Both the position numbers and the translations under genes were made by a program. Below, piece by piece: positions 36,907 to 46,437 of a stretch of DNA of 64,000 nt. The notes beneath the pieces are model-generated. The model saw only the letters and a list, made by a program, of their open reading frames with translations. It made no database searches and had not been told where the DNA came from. This DNA comes from Crocinitomicaceae bacterium (GTDB taxonomy: Bacteria > Bacteroidota > Bacteroidia > Flavobacteriales_D > Crocinitomicaceae), in the NCBI GenBank assembly GCA_002709305.1, contig PAQM01000012.1, positions 154,701 to 218,700 on the forward strand. The letters run 5' to 3'. How positions within the stretch are numbered: the stretch's first letter is position 1; each line of letters starts with the position of its first letter.

Positions 36907-37311
36907 TTAAAATTTATATTGAAAATGTAATTCAATATTATTACCAATAGTTCTAGCTACAGGACAAGATTCACCTGCATCTTTTATCCTCTTATGAATA
37001 CTATTATCCCAATTATTTTTTGAAAAATCAAAATCAATTTCAATACTTTTTATTCTTCTAGGGTTTGAAGACATTACCTTATTTATTGATGCATGTCCAA
37101 AAGTAAAATCAATATTATTATTATTACAATAAATACCAATTATGGTCAACATACATGAAACGTAAGATACGGCAACTAAATCAGTAGGAGAGAAAAACTC
37201 TCCTTTGCCATTATTATCTAACGGTGCATCAGTTATTATTTCTTTGCCAGAGGCCAAATGAATAGATTTAGTTCTTAAATCTCCCAAGTATTCAATTTTA
37301 GATGTAGCCAT
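36907..37311 (-). CDS. OsmC family protein
   Basis: A 134-residue OsmC/Ohr-fold protein. The two redox cysteines are present, one in the helix SYVSCMLTIIGIY and one in AGESCPVARTIGNN, with SPTDLVAVS before the first. The Ohr/OsmC family reduces organic hydroperoxides through this cysteine pair, usually with lipoylated partners. Lipoyl synthase (divergent, 113 bases away) and dihydrolipoyl dehydrogenase are encoded close by, which is suggestive because Ohr proteins are re-reduced by lipoylated proteins. OsmC-like proteins of this YhfA type are, however, less well characterised than Ohr. It shares its direction and probably its transcript with rlmB. Confidence 0.88.
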   Translation of the reverse strand: MATSKIEYLGDLRTKSIHLASGKEIITDAPLDNNGKGEFFSPTDLVAVSYVSCMLTIIGIYCNNNNIDFTFGHASINKVMSSNPRRIKSIEIDFDFSKNNWDNSIHKRIKDAGESCPVARTIGNNIELHFQYKF

Positions 37312-37424
37312 TTTATTGAATTTACATAAATTTGTACTTAAACTTTATTAAAACAAAAGTGAAATCAAAAATACAGTTTTATTTCACTAGTGTATACAAA
37401 TACGATTAACATATAGTTGTAGCA

Positions 37425-38291
37425 ATGATTGAGAGTCCAAATACTAAAGTCAAAATAAAAAAACCAAACTGGCTTCGTGTTAAACTTCCAACAGGGGAGA
37501 ATTATAAAAAAGTAAGAAATTTAGTTACTGAGCATAAACTCCATACTATTTGTGAAAGTGGGAACTGTCCAAATATGGGAGAATGTTGGGGAGAAGGAAC
37601 CGCTACATTTATGATTTTAGGTAACATATGTACTAGATCCTGTGGTTTTTGTGCTGTTCAAACAGGTAGACCGAAGGAAGTTGATATATTTGAACCTGGC
37701 AAAGTAGCTAAAAGCATTAGGCTAATGGGTGTTAAACATGCTGTTATTACATCTGTAGATAGAGATGATTTGAAAGATGGAGGGTCAACAATTTGGGTTA
37801 ATACTGTAAGAGCAATCAGAAAACAATCTCCCGGAACAACTATGGAGACATTAATTCCAGATTTTGGCGGAAAATGGGATAATCTTCAAAAAATAATAGA
37901 TATAGCACCTGACATTGTTAGTCATAACTTAGAAACTGTACGAAGATTAACAAGAGAAGTTAGAATTCAAGCCAAATACGATAGAAGTATAGAAGCTCTA
38001 TTTAGACTAAAAAAAGGTGGAATGAAAACCAAATCAGGTATTATGCTTGGCCTTGGTGAAAAGCATAATGAAATAGTTGAAACAATGGAAGATTTAGCAA
38101 GTGTAAATCTTGATATTTTAACTTTAGGTCAATACTTACAGCCAACTATTAAACATCTTCCAATTGCTGAGTTTGTTACACCTGAAAGATTTAAAGAATA
38201 TAAAGAAATCGGTTTAAAAATGGGTTTTAAATATGTTGAGAGTGGACCACTCGTTCGTTCTTCATACAGAGCTGAAAAACATCTATTCTGA
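37425..38291 (+). CDS. lipA: Lipoyl synthase
   Basis: A radical-SAM enzyme that inserts two sulphurs into octanoyl groups on E2 and H proteins. The 288-residue protein has the auxiliary cluster cysteines in [17 protein letters not shown] (C-x4-C-x5-C), the radical cluster in [15 protein letters not shown] (C-x3-C-x2-C), and the C-terminal RSSYRAEK block whose serine (in SSYR) ligates the auxiliary cluster. Length is normal. Divergent from the OsmC gene. LpdA, which oxidises the lipoyl arm, is encoded 2.5 kb downstream. Confidence 0.97.
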   Translation: MIESPNTKVKIKKPNWLRVKLPTGENYKKVRNLVTEHKLHTICESGNCPNMGECWGEGTATFMILGNICTRSCGFCAVQTGRPKEVDIFEPGKVAKSIRLMGVKHAVITSVDRDDLKDGGSTIWVNTVRAIRKQSPGTTMETLIPDFGGKWDNLQKIIDIAPDIVSHNLETVRRLTREVRIQAKYDRSIEALFRLKKGGMKTKSGIMLGLGEKHNEIVETMEDLASVNLDILTLGQYLQPTIKHLPIAEFVTPERFKEYKEIGLKMGFKYVESGPLVRSSYRAEKHLF

Positions 38292-38445
38292 AAAAATAAA
38301 CTTACAAATTCCCTAATATTTGTATGTAATAAAGCTGTTTTCTATCTTAGAAATTAAAATAATTTTTAGATAAATTATTTTTTTGTCTTATTATTACTAG
38401 AAATAGTGAGATAGAATGTTTAATTTTATAACAAATTTTAATAAA

Positions 38446-40677
38446 ATGAATAAATTATTTACAATTGTTAGCCTAATATTAGTTGGTGCTTTTCCAACAT
38501 TATCTCAAGTAGATGAATCGAAACAATGTGGAACATATAGACAACTTGAAAAATCATTTGAAATTCTTCCCGAATTAAAAGATGCGTATTATGCTCATCA
38601 ACTTATGATGAATAGTTATAGTGGTACTGACATAAGTAATAGTATTCATAAATCAAATGGAACTTATACTATCCCTGTAGTTTTTCATATTTTACATGAC
38701 TATGGCACAGAAAATATAACAGATACTCAAGTATATGATGCACTAGAAGTAATTAATCGTGAATTTAATGCTGAAGATCCAGATTCAGTTGAAATAATTC
38801 CAGATTTTGATACTTTAATTGGTAATGCTCATATTGATTTTAAATTAGCTGCAATTGATCCATTAGGAAATTGCACAAATGGTATTGAACATATTTATAC
38901 ACACGAAACATACAATGGCGATGCTTATTCTAAAATACATCAATGGAATAGAGCCAACTACTTAAACATTTGGGTTGTTAAAGTTGTAGGTTCACCTGGA
39001 GCTGCAGCTTATGCTACATTCCCTGCTTCAACTGATGGAAATGGGTTTTGGTTAGATGGTGTTGTTTCAAACCACACTTATGTTGGTTCAATAGGAACAT
39101 CTAGTCCTGGAGTAGAGTCTGTTCTAACACATGAGCTTGGTCATTGGCTTGGATTAGCTCATACATTTGGTGATTCAGACCTTATAAATGATGGACCAAC
39201 AATTTGTAATGATGATGGAATTGATGATACACCTGAAACTAAAGGACACCAAAGTTGTCCTCCATTCGTTCCTCCATATAGTTGGGCTGATTGTAACGAT
39301 TCAATTAATGAAGATGTCCAAAATTATATGGACTATTCTTATTGTGATGTGCATTTCACACCTGGACAAGTTAATGCTATGAGAAATACATTAGAAGGAA
39401 TTGCTGGACAACGAAGTACTCTATGGCAAGATTCTACACTGATAGCTACTGGTGTAAAAGATTTATTACTTCCACAAAACCCAAATAATACTTTAACTGT
39501 TCCATTGTGTACACCTGTTGCTGATTTCACTTCTAATAAAACTGAAACATGTGTTAATAGTTCTGTTTCTTTTAGTAATGCATCCTGGAATGCACTTGTG
39601 GATACTTATACATGGGAATTCCAAGATGGTGTTCCAGCAACTTCTAATTTACAGAATCCAACAGTAAGTTTTACTTCACCAGGTTATAAAACTGTTACAC
39701 TTACTGCATCTAATTCAGCAGGATCTAATACAGAGTCAAGAACAGGTTATATATATGTCGCTCAAGAATGGGCTACATTTAATGGTCCAAATTCAATAGA
39801 TCTTGAGGGTACTTCAGCAGAATGGTTTGTTTCTAATAACTTAGAAAATAATCATGGAGAATTTATGCTTTCAAATGGTACAGGTTATAATAATTCTAGA
39901 TGTTACAAACTAAATAATTATAAAAATGTTGCAGGTGCAGATCTTTTTAATGATGATTATTTTTATAATGATCGTTTAGGAGGAAGTGTAGATGAATTAA
40001 TAACTCCTTCATTTGACTTAAGATATACATCTGGTGTAACAATGTCATTTAATTTTGCTTATGCTACAAATGCAACACAGGTAAGTCAAATTGAAGAAAA
40101 ACTGAAAATATATGTATCTACGGATTGTGGCGCATCATGGGTGACTAGACCAATAAGCGTAGATGGATTATTAATAGGAGGAAGCCAATCTGCAGGCTTA
40201 ACAGGTGCTAATATTGTCACTGCTGGGTATGCTGGTTATTCAGATTTCACTCCAACAACAAACGTAGAATGGAAAACAGGATCAGTTTCTATAAATTCAG
40301 GTGCTCAATATGATAAAGCTATTTTTAAATTCGAATTTACTGCTTCTGATTTGTCAAGTAATTTATACATTGATAATATAAATGTAAATGGAACTTTAGG
40401 TTTAACTTCTGATGAGATTTCAAATTTAAATCTTAATATATTTCCAAACCCTTCAAATGGAAAAGAAATAAATATTAGCTACACAGCAAATGATAAGCCT
40501 GTAACATTTACTCTCAGAGACACACAAGGCAAAGTAATTTCTTCAGAAGTAATTAAAGAAACTAATACAATTGTAAATAGAAAATTAAGTCACACTAACA
40601 ATTTACCTTCTTCTTGTTATTTCTTAGAAATTCAAACAGGAGAATATAAAACAACAAAAAAAGTTGTAGTTCTATAA
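38446..40677 (+). CDS. Secreted M43 metalloprotease with PKD domain and T9SS sorting domain
   Basis: A zinc protease of the pappalysin/cytophagalysin family (M43). From ATG 38446 there is a signal peptide (MNKLFTIVSLILVGAFPTLSQ). The frame also opens at 38416, but that adds ten polar residues. The catalytic domain has TIPVVFHILHD, the zinc motif HELGHWLGLAH and the Met-turn NYMDYSY with a long spacer typical of M43. A PKD-like domain follows (ADFTSNKTETCVNSSVSF, YTWEFQDG, PGYKTVTLTASNSAG), then a beta-rich jelly-roll-like region and a type A T9SS sorting domain (LNIFPNPSNGKEINI, ITNTIVNRKLS-like segment, ending KTTKKVVVL). It should be exported by the T9SS and act outside the cell on proteins. 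Confidence 0.92.
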   Translation: MNKLFTIVSLILVGAFPTLSQVDESKQCGTYRQLEKSFEILPELKDAYYAHQLMMNSYSGTDISNSIHKSNGTYTIPVVFHILHDYGTENITDTQVYDALEVINREFNAEDPDSVEIIPDFDTLIGNAHIDFKLAAIDPLGNCTNGIEHIYTHETYNGDAYSKIHQWNRANYLNIWVVKVVGSPGAAAYATFPASTDGNGFWLDGVVSNHTYVGSIGTSSPGVESVLTHELGHWLGLAHTFGDSDLINDGPTICNDDGIDDTPETKGHQSCPPFVPPYSWADCNDSINEDVQNYMDYSYCDVHFTPGQVNAMRNTLEGIAGQRSTLWQDSTLIATGVKDLLLPQNPNNTLTVPLCTPVADFTSNKTETCVNSSVSFSNASWNALVDTYTWEFQDGVPATSNLQNPTVSFTSPGYKTVTLTASNSAGSNTESRTGYIYVAQEWATFNGPNSIDLEGTSAEWFVSNNLENNHGEFMLSNGTGYNNSRCYKLNNYKNVAGADLFNDDYFYNDRLGGSVDELITPSFDLRYTSGVTMSFNFAYATNATQVSQIEEKLKIYVSTDCGASWVTRPISVDGLLIGGSQSAGLTGANIVTAGYAGYSDFTPTTNVEWKTGSVSINSGAQYDKAIFKFEFTASDLSSNLYIDNINVNGTLGLTSDEISNLNLNIFPNPSNGKEINISYTANDKPVTFTLRDTQGKVISSEVIKETNTIVNRKLSHTNNLPSSCYFLEIQTGEYKTTKKVVVL

Positions 40678-40698
40678 AACACTGAAAGATAAAAAAAG

Positions 40699-40736
40699 AA
40701 AAAGGCTATTTACAATTAATATGATAGCCTTTTTTT
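40699..40736 (+). terminator. Terminator of the metalloprotease gene
   Basis: An 11-bp stem AAAAAGGCTAT (40699-40709) / ATAGCCTTTTT (40724-40734) with a 14-base loop runs into a stretch of T to 40736. It starts 22 bases after the stop codon and separates this gene from lpdA. Confidence 0.85.
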
Positions 40737-40780
40737 ATACCCCAAAAAAATAAAAGTTTTCTTAATAATATAAATGTAAA

Positions 40781-42181
40781 ATGAGTAATTACGATATCAC
40801 AATTATAGGATCAGGACCAGGAGGATATGTAGCGGCAATTCGTTGTGCACAACTAGGCATGAAAACTGCTATCATTGAAAAATATAAAACATTGGGCGGT
40901 ACATGTTTAAATGTAGGTTGTATACCATCAAAAACTCTACTTGATTCATCTGAACATTTTCACAATGCAAATAATAACTTTTCAGAACATGGTATTGATG
41001 TTAAAGGAATAAAAGCAAATATCAAGCAAATGATTCAACGAAAAGATAAAGTTGTATCACAAACCTGTGATGGAGTGAAATTTCTTATGGAAAAAAATAA
41101 TATAGATGTCTATACAGGAATAGGATCTATTGTAGATAAAAATTCTGTTAAAATAGAACAAAACAATACTCAACAAACTCTCAATACTAAGAATATTATT
41201 ATTGCTACTGGATCTAAACCAAATTTCTTTCCTGGTATGAAGCCAGATAAAAAAAGAATAATTACTTCTACAGAAGCTCTTAATATGAAAGAAATTCCAA
41301 AAAAAATGTTAATTATTGGTGGAGGTGTTATAGGCCTTGAATTAGGTTCTGTATTTGCTCGTTTAGGAACTCAAATTGAAGTTGTTGAATTTGCAAACAC
41401 AATTATTCCTAGCATGGACAAAACAATGTCAAAAGAGCTTAGTAAAGTGCTTAAAAAAGAAGGGTTTAAATTCTATACCAAACATAAAGTCCAAAAAGTA
41501 ACAAATACAGGGAAAGAAGTTAATCTTATTGCTCTAAACAAAAAAAATGAAGAAATATCTTTAAAGGCTGATTACTGTCTTGTTGCAGTTGGAAGAAAAC
41601 CATTCACAGAAGGTTTGGGACTAAAAAATGTAGGTATATCTACCAATGAAAAAGGACAAATCGATGTAAATGATAATCTTCAAACATCTACTCCAAATAT
41701 ATATGCAATCGGAGATGTCATTAGAGGAACAATGTTAGCTCATAAAGCTGAAGAAGAAGGAGTTTTTGTCGCAGAATTTATCTCTGGACAAAAACCTCAT
41801 ATAAATTATAACCTAATACCTAATGTAGTATATACTTGGCCTGAAGTTGCATCAGTTGGTAAAACTGAAGATGAACTAATTGCAGAGGGAAGGGAAATTA
41901 AAATAGGAACTTTTCCAATTAAAGCATTAGGAAGAGCTAGAGCAAGTATGGATATAATGGGTACAATCAAAATTATAGCTAGTAAAAAAACAGATGAGAT
42001 ACTTGGTGTTCACATCATTGGAGCTAGGGCAGCTGATTTAATTATGGAGGCAGTTGTTGCAATGGAATTTAGAGCATCGGCAGAAGATTTAGCTAGAATT
42101 TGTCACCCTCACCCTACCTATTCAGAAGGTATTAAAGAAGCAGCACTAGATGCAACAGAAAGTAGACCTCTGCATATATAA
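40781..42181 (+). CDS. lpdA: Dihydrolipoyl dehydrogenase
   Basis: A flavoprotein (E3) that re-oxidises dihydrolipoyl groups of 2-oxoacid dehydrogenases and the glycine cleavage system with NAD. The 466-residue protein has the FAD motif IIGSGPGGYVAAIRCAQLG, the redox disulphide GGTCLNVGCIPSK, the NAD motif LIIGGGVIGLELGSVFARLG, IYAIGDVIRG, and the catalytic His-Glu pair in HPHPTYSEGIKEA. No dehydrogenase E1 or E2 genes lie next to it. It is convergent with the S46 peptidase gene, with a single base between the stop codons and no visible terminator. Confidence 0.97.
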   Translation: MSNYDITIIGSGPGGYVAAIRCAQLGMKTAIIEKYKTLGGTCLNVGCIPSKTLLDSSEHFHNANNNFSEHGIDVKGIKANIKQMIQRKDKVVSQTCDGVKFLMEKNNIDVYTGIGSIVDKNSVKIEQNNTQQTLNTKNIIIATGSKPNFFPGMKPDKKRIITSTEALNMKEIPKKMLIIGGGVIGLELGSVFARLGTQIEVVEFANTIIPSMDKTMSKELSKVLKKEGFKFYTKHKVQKVTNTGKEVNLIALNKKNEEISLKADYCLVAVGRKPFTEGLGLKNVGISTNEKGQIDVNDNLQTSTPNIYAIGDVIRGTMLAHKAEEEGVFVAEFISGQKPHINYNLIPNVVYTWPEVASVGKTEDELIAEGREIKIGTFPIKALGRARASMDIMGTIKIIASKKTDEILGVHIIGARAADLIMEAVVAMEFRASAEDLARICHPHPTYSEGIKEAALDATESRPLHI

Positions 42182-42182
42182 A

Positions 42183-44327
42183 CTAGCGAACTAGCTTCAT
42201 TTCATTAATAATATGTTTAGCTCCAGAATATTTATCGATCACCCATAATACATATCTAATATCAACAGTAATATTTCTACATCTATCTGAATCAAACATA
42301 AAATCACTCATTGTACTCTCCCAAGATCTATCAAAATTAAGACCTAATAAATTACCGTCAGCATCTAACACTGGAGAACCTGAATTACCTCCTGTCGTAT
42401 GATTCGAACCTGTAAAACAGACCCAAAGTTCTCCATCTTGAGCATAGTCACCATAGTCTTTAGCATTAGCTAATTCAATCATTCTAGGTAATAACTCATA
42501 ATCAGGATTTCCTGAATTATTTTTTGTTATAATACCATCTATAGTTGTATGCTCAGTATATTGCATACCATCATGTGGAGCCGAACCTTCTAATTTACCA
42601 TAAGTAATACGCATAGTGGAGTTTGCATCTGGCCAATGCTTTTGATCAGGGAACATTTCTAATTTACCAGCAACATATTGTTTTAATAATTGATCCATTT
42701 TAGTCCTATATATTCTGACATCTGGTAGTATATTATTCATAAAACTGTCATTAACTTCAAGCCAAAGCATAAAACCTGGGTCTTTCTTCTTTAACTTATT
42801 AAATGAATTACTACCTAGCTTATCAATAAACTTCATGAATCTATCTTCGTTAGTTAATATTGATTTATTATAAATCACATCAGCTAAGAAGCCTTTTTCT
42901 GCCATGTTATTGGATAAAGTTGGAGGGATTATTCCTCCTTCCATCTGTTTTATATACTCAGCAGTTAGTAATCGAAAAATACGTTTATCTGTAGATTCAT
43001 CATAATTTTTAAAAAATCCTTTAGCAATGCTAATTTGTTTTTCTATTTCTTCTTCCAAAGATCCATTTTCAATAAAATTATTATAACTAGAGAGAAACTT
43101 ATTAATTTCTCTTGCTCTTCGAAACAATTCTGGTCCAACATATAAATATTCTATAATCATCGAGTATGAAAAATCAGCTTGTTGATATTGCTCTACTAGA
43201 ATGTTCATATCATTAATTATACTACCATACTTATCCTGCCATTCCGATTTTGTTGAAGCCATATTATTATACTTTTTTTCACGATCTAATTTAATCTGAA
43301 TAGCATCCACTGTTTTCAAACCACCTAGTTGACCAATCCACTTCTTCCAACCATTAGCAATACGAGCTTGTTTGGAGGCGTATTTAATTCTTAATAAATC
43401 AGAAGAACGCATACTTGCATCAATAACACTCAAAGATTTTTCTCTCATCTTAATTCTTGCAGGGCGTTCTTTATCCATAATATATTTTAAATTACTTGAA
43501 GATAAATGTTGCTCTGTTGTTCCTGGAAAACCATATATCATTGTAAATTCACCAGGTATTCTTTTCTTCATTGAAACTGGTAAGAAATAAAGAGGAGTAT
43601 AAGGAATATTTGATTCATTATAATCATTCGGTTGATTATTTTTATCAGCATAAATTCTAAATACTGAGAAATCTCCCGTATGTCTTGGCCAAACCCAATT
43701 ATCAGTATCACCACCAAACTTTCCTATTGAATTTGGAGGGGTTCCTACTAAACGAATATCTTTAAATGTTTCCTTCACTATCATGTAATAGTCATTACCA
43801 TAGTTAAAAGCTTTTATTTTTGCAGTGTAGTGAGTGCCAGTTTCTGCATCCTTAATCAATTTATCAATTGCCAATTTTATTTTATCATAACGTTCTTTAC
43901 CAGACAAATGTTCTGTATCAAATAATACAGTTGTTGTAACATCATCGATCCTAACGACACGTGAAGCTGTTAAACCGGGATTTGGTAGCTCTTCAGATTT
44001 ATCTTTTGCCCAAAAACCATATTTCAAATAATCATTTTCTAATGAAGAATGAGACTGAATTTGAGAATATCCGCAATGATGATTAGTTAATAATAATCCT
44101 TGTGAAGAGACTAATTCAGCAGTACATCCACCTCCAAAATGGATTATAGCATCCTTAATACTTGAATTATTAACGTTATAGATGTCTTCAGCTGACAATC
44201 TCATACCCATAGCTTGCATGTCACTTTCAAAAGCTTTAATTAAAGATGGTATTAACATCCCTTCTTCAGCCTTTGTGCTATATATAGAAGAAAGAAAAAC
44301 GATAAAGAAAATGAAGTTTATTTTCAT
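42183..44327 (-). CDS. S46 family dipeptidyl-peptidase, DPP11-like
   Basis: A periplasmic serine exopeptidase that removes dipeptides from oligopeptides. It has a signal peptide from ATG 44327 (MKINFIFFIVFLSSIYSTKA); an earlier ATG at 44348 adds seven charged residues. The family runs full length: the His of LLLTNHHCGYSQIQ, the Asp region DTDNWVWPRHTGDFSVFR and the Ser of TTGGNSGSPVLDADGN. The residue 18 positions after the catalytic Ser is Arg (LGLNFDRSWE). In characterised S46 enzymes Arg there selects Asp or Glu at P1 (DPP11), whereas Gly gives the broader DPP7 type. With the secreted metalloprotease nearby, it would help use extracellular protein. Confidence 0.92.
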   Translation of the reverse strand: MKINFIFFIVFLSSIYSTKAEEGMLIPSLIKAFESDMQAMGMRLSAEDIYNVNNSSIKDAIIHFGGGCTAELVSSQGLLLTNHHCGYSQIQSHSSLENDYLKYGFWAKDKSEELPNPGLTASRVVRIDDVTTTVLFDTEHLSGKERYDKIKLAIDKLIKDAETGTHYTAKIKAFNYGNDYYMIVKETFKDIRLVGTPPNSIGKFGGDTDNWVWPRHTGDFSVFRIYADKNNQPNDYNESNIPYTPLYFLPVSMKKRIPGEFTMIYGFPGTTEQHLSSSNLKYIMDKERPARIKMREKSLSVIDASMRSSDLLRIKYASKQARIANGWKKWIGQLGGLKTVDAIQIKLDREKKYNNMASTKSEWQDKYGSIINDMNILVEQYQQADFSYSMIIEYLYVGPELFRRAREINKFLSSYNNFIENGSLEEEIEKQISIAKGFFKNYDESTDKRIFRLLTAEYIKQMEGGIIPPTLSNNMAEKGFLADVIYNKSILTNEDRFMKFIDKLGSNSFNKLKKKDPGFMLWLEVNDSFMNNILPDVRIYRTKMDQLLKQYVAGKLEMFPDQKHWPDANSTMRITYGKLEGSAPHDGMQYTEHTTIDGIITKNNSGNPDYELLPRMIELANAKDYGDYAQDGELWVCFTGSNHTTGGNSGSPVLDADGNLLGLNFDRSWESTMSDFMFDSDRCRNITVDIRYVLWVIDKYSGAKHIINEMKLVR

Positions 44328-44377
44328 AGATTTTTTTTTAATTTCCATAAAGATAATGAGATTGTTAAATTTGAAAT

Positions 44378-45016
44378 GTGAATTTACTTGATTTTATATT
44401 TAGACTTGGAGTGGTCTTTGCTATATATGAATTTCTATGGGGAATTTTTCAAATCGGATTTCAAATTATAATAGCAAAAAGAAAACAGTCTATTCTTGAG
44501 ATGTATTTTCTTAAAACTATTAAATATTTTTTTTTAGTTGACGTAACTTTCTTACTCTGCTTTAAATCTATTCATTCAGATATGATAATTCTAGATCAAG
44601 TTATATTGTCTGGAATAATTTTATTAACCTATTTCATTGGTAAATTTAAAAAAAGACAAAACAGAAAAATATTATTTCAATTTCACAACAAAAATTTCAA
44701 TAAAGAAAAAGAAAATTTTCATTTAAAGTATGAGATTATATTGATTATAGTGTCGATTTTAATATTTGGATTATTTTGGTTCTATCCATCAATTTCACTA
44801 AACAATATTTCCATTTGGTTCTATAATAGCATCATCAATATTGAAAACACGCCTATATTTGGTTTAATATTTAAAGTAATAGGATTCTTTTTTCTTTTGA
44901 ATCTATTAGTTAAAATGATGACAACTATAACATTTCTTTTAAATAGAGGAAAATTATATCATAACAAAAACTCTTTTAATGAAGATAAATTTGACGACTA
45001 TACAGAAGTAAGTTGA
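44378..45016 (+). CDS. Membrane protein of unknown function
   Basis: Unrecognised. The 212-residue product has about five hydrophobic helices (residues 4-24, 46-62, 70-84, 118-136 and 160-185). A basic loop (KFKKRQNRKILFQFHNKNF) separates the N- and C-terminal halves. The start is GTG at 44378 (GTG AAT TTA CTT GAT); no in-frame ATG is close. Its 3' end overlaps coaE convergently by 19 bases. I recall similar membrane proteins next to coaE in other flavobacteria, but no function is known to me. Confidence 0.7.
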   Translation: MNLLDFIFRLGVVFAIYEFLWGIFQIGFQIIIAKRKQSILEMYFLKTIKYFFLVDVTFLLCFKSIHSDMIILDQVILSGIILLTYFIGKFKKRQNRKILFQFHNKNFNKEKENFHLKYEIILIIVSILIFGLFWFYPSISLNNISIWFYNSIINIENTPIFGLIFKVIGFFFLLNLLVKMMTTITFLLNRGKLYHNKNSFNEDKFDDYTEVS

Positions 45017-45576
45017 TTCAAAACTATTTCAATTTGATTAATTATAGGTTCTTTTTCATCATTTAAAATGACAAAATCTGCTAATGGAATTTTTGTGTTA
45101 TCATCCCATTGTGAAGAAATTTTTGCATCTAATTCTTGTTTTGAACATTTATCTCTATTTATTATTCGAGAAACTCTTAAATACATTGGGGAAGTAACAA
45201 GAATAATTTTATCAAATTCTTCATATGAACCTGTCTCAAACAATATAGCAGATTCATTGAAGACTATATTATTTTTTTGTTTGGAAACAAATAGAGCAAA
45301 AGAATCTCTTACTCTTGGATGAACAATTTCATTAACTAACTTTCTTGTTTCATTGTTTGAAAAAATTTTTTCCGCCATCACCTCTTTATTAAGAATACTA
45401 TTTTTATAAATTTCTTTCCCTAAAAGTTTAATAAGTTGGTCTTTAATTAAAGGATCCTTATTAATTAAACTTTTAGCTTCAAAATCAGAATTAAAAACAT
45501 TATACCCCATTAATTCTATTATTTTAGAAACAATGCTTTTACCAACTCCAATACCACCAGTTATACCTATATTCAT
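44998..45576 (-). CDS. coaE: Dephospho-CoA kinase
   Basis: Catalyses the last step of coenzyme A synthesis, phosphorylating the 3' hydroxyl of dephospho-CoA. From ATG 45576 the 192-residue protein starts MNIGITGGIGVGKSIVSKII, the P-loop at the usual position. VFNSDFEAKSLI follows, then the lid and CoA region IVHPRVRDSF, and VILVTSPMYLRVSRIINRD. The open frame continues 12 codons upstream to 45612, but the P-loop position argues for the internal ATG. It is convergent with the membrane protein gene. Confidence 0.94.
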   Translation of the reverse strand: MNIGITGGIGVGKSIVSKIIELMGYNVFNSDFEAKSLINKDPLIKDQLIKLLGKEIYKNSILNKEVMAEKIFSNNETRKLVNEIVHPRVRDSFALFVSKQKNNIVFNESAILFETGSYEEFDKIILVTSPMYLRVSRIINRDKCSKQELDAKISSQWDDNTKIPLADFVILNDEKEPIINQIEIVLNQLTSV

Positions 45577-45665
45577 AATACTAAATAGCTGAACGGTTTT
45601 AATATAAATCAAATATAACTAATAGAAAAAAGAAAATAAATAAAAAGATAATATACCTTTAGAAG

Positions 45666-46403
45666 ATGAAAAAAGAATGGTTTGAGTCTTGGTTTGATAC
45701 AATTTATTATCATAAATTGTATAATAATAGAGATAATAAAGAAGCAAATTTTTTTATTCTAAATCTAATTAGTTATTTAAAGCCAAATAAAAGTGCTAAA
45801 ATATTAGACTTAGCATGTGGTAAAGGCAGACACTCTATTATCTTAAATAAACTAGGATATAATGTTTTAGGAGTAGATTTATCACCTTCAAACATTCAGT
45901 ATGCTAATCAGTATCAAAATAAAAATTTACGTTTCGCTATACACGACATGCGTAAAACAATAGAAAATGAATCTTTCAACTTTATTTTCAATCTTTTTAC
46001 AAGCTTTGGATACTTTGAAAGTAAAGAAGAAAACAAAAATGTTCTAATTTCTATTAACACTATGTTAGAAAATGATGGAATTATAATCATAGATTTTATG
46101 AACTCAAAAAAAATAATTGCAAATCTTATAGAAAAAGAAGTTAAAATTATTGATGGAATTAAATATCAAATTTCTAGAAAATATGATAATAATTATATTC
46201 ACAAGCATATAAAAATTAATGAAAAAGGAAGTGTAAAAATATATAAGGAAAGAGTTCAGTCTTTAGATCAAGCTGACTTTAAAAAACTATTATATGAATG
46301 TAATTTTCAAATTATAGATACTTTTGGTGACTTTAAATTATCAAATTTCAACGAAGAAAAATCTGATAGATTAATCATAATAGCAAAAAAGAGGACTACT
46401 TGA
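45666..46403 (+). CDS. SAM-dependent methyltransferase (class I)
   Basis: A 245-residue methyltransferase. Motif I is ILDLACGKGRHSIILNKLG, and the acidic end of the next strand is VLGVDLSPSNIQYA. Post-motif I is FAIHDMRKTIENESFNFIFN and motif III is LENDGIIIIDFMNS. The domain is of the Methyltransf_25/11 type, which includes enzymes for small molecules and quinones; nothing points to a specific substrate. There is an aromatic-rich N-terminus (EWFESWFDTIYYHKLYNNRD), a pattern shared by a group of Bacteroidota proteins annotated only as methyltransferases. It is divergent from coaE and convergent with the polysaccharide cluster, which ends 34 bases away. Confidence 0.85.
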   Translation: MKKEWFESWFDTIYYHKLYNNRDNKEANFFILNLISYLKPNKSAKILDLACGKGRHSIILNKLGYNVLGVDLSPSNIQYANQYQNKNLRFAIHDMRKTIENESFNFIFNLFTSFGYFESKEENKNVLISINTMLENDGIIIIDFMNSKKIIANLIEKEVKIIDGIKYQISRKYDNNYIHKHIKINEKGSVKIYKERVQSLDQADFKKLLYECNFQIIDTFGDFKLSNFNEEKSDRLIIIAKKRTT

Positions 46404-46437
46404 TTTACTATAAGTAATATCTTTTTTAAAGATCGTA

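Noticed and set aside
37359-37387. Inverted repeat GTGAAAT / ATTTCAC between the OsmC and lipA genes
   Set aside because: Seven base pairs in AT-rich DNA with a 15-base spacer are easily met by chance. No second copy was seen in the window.
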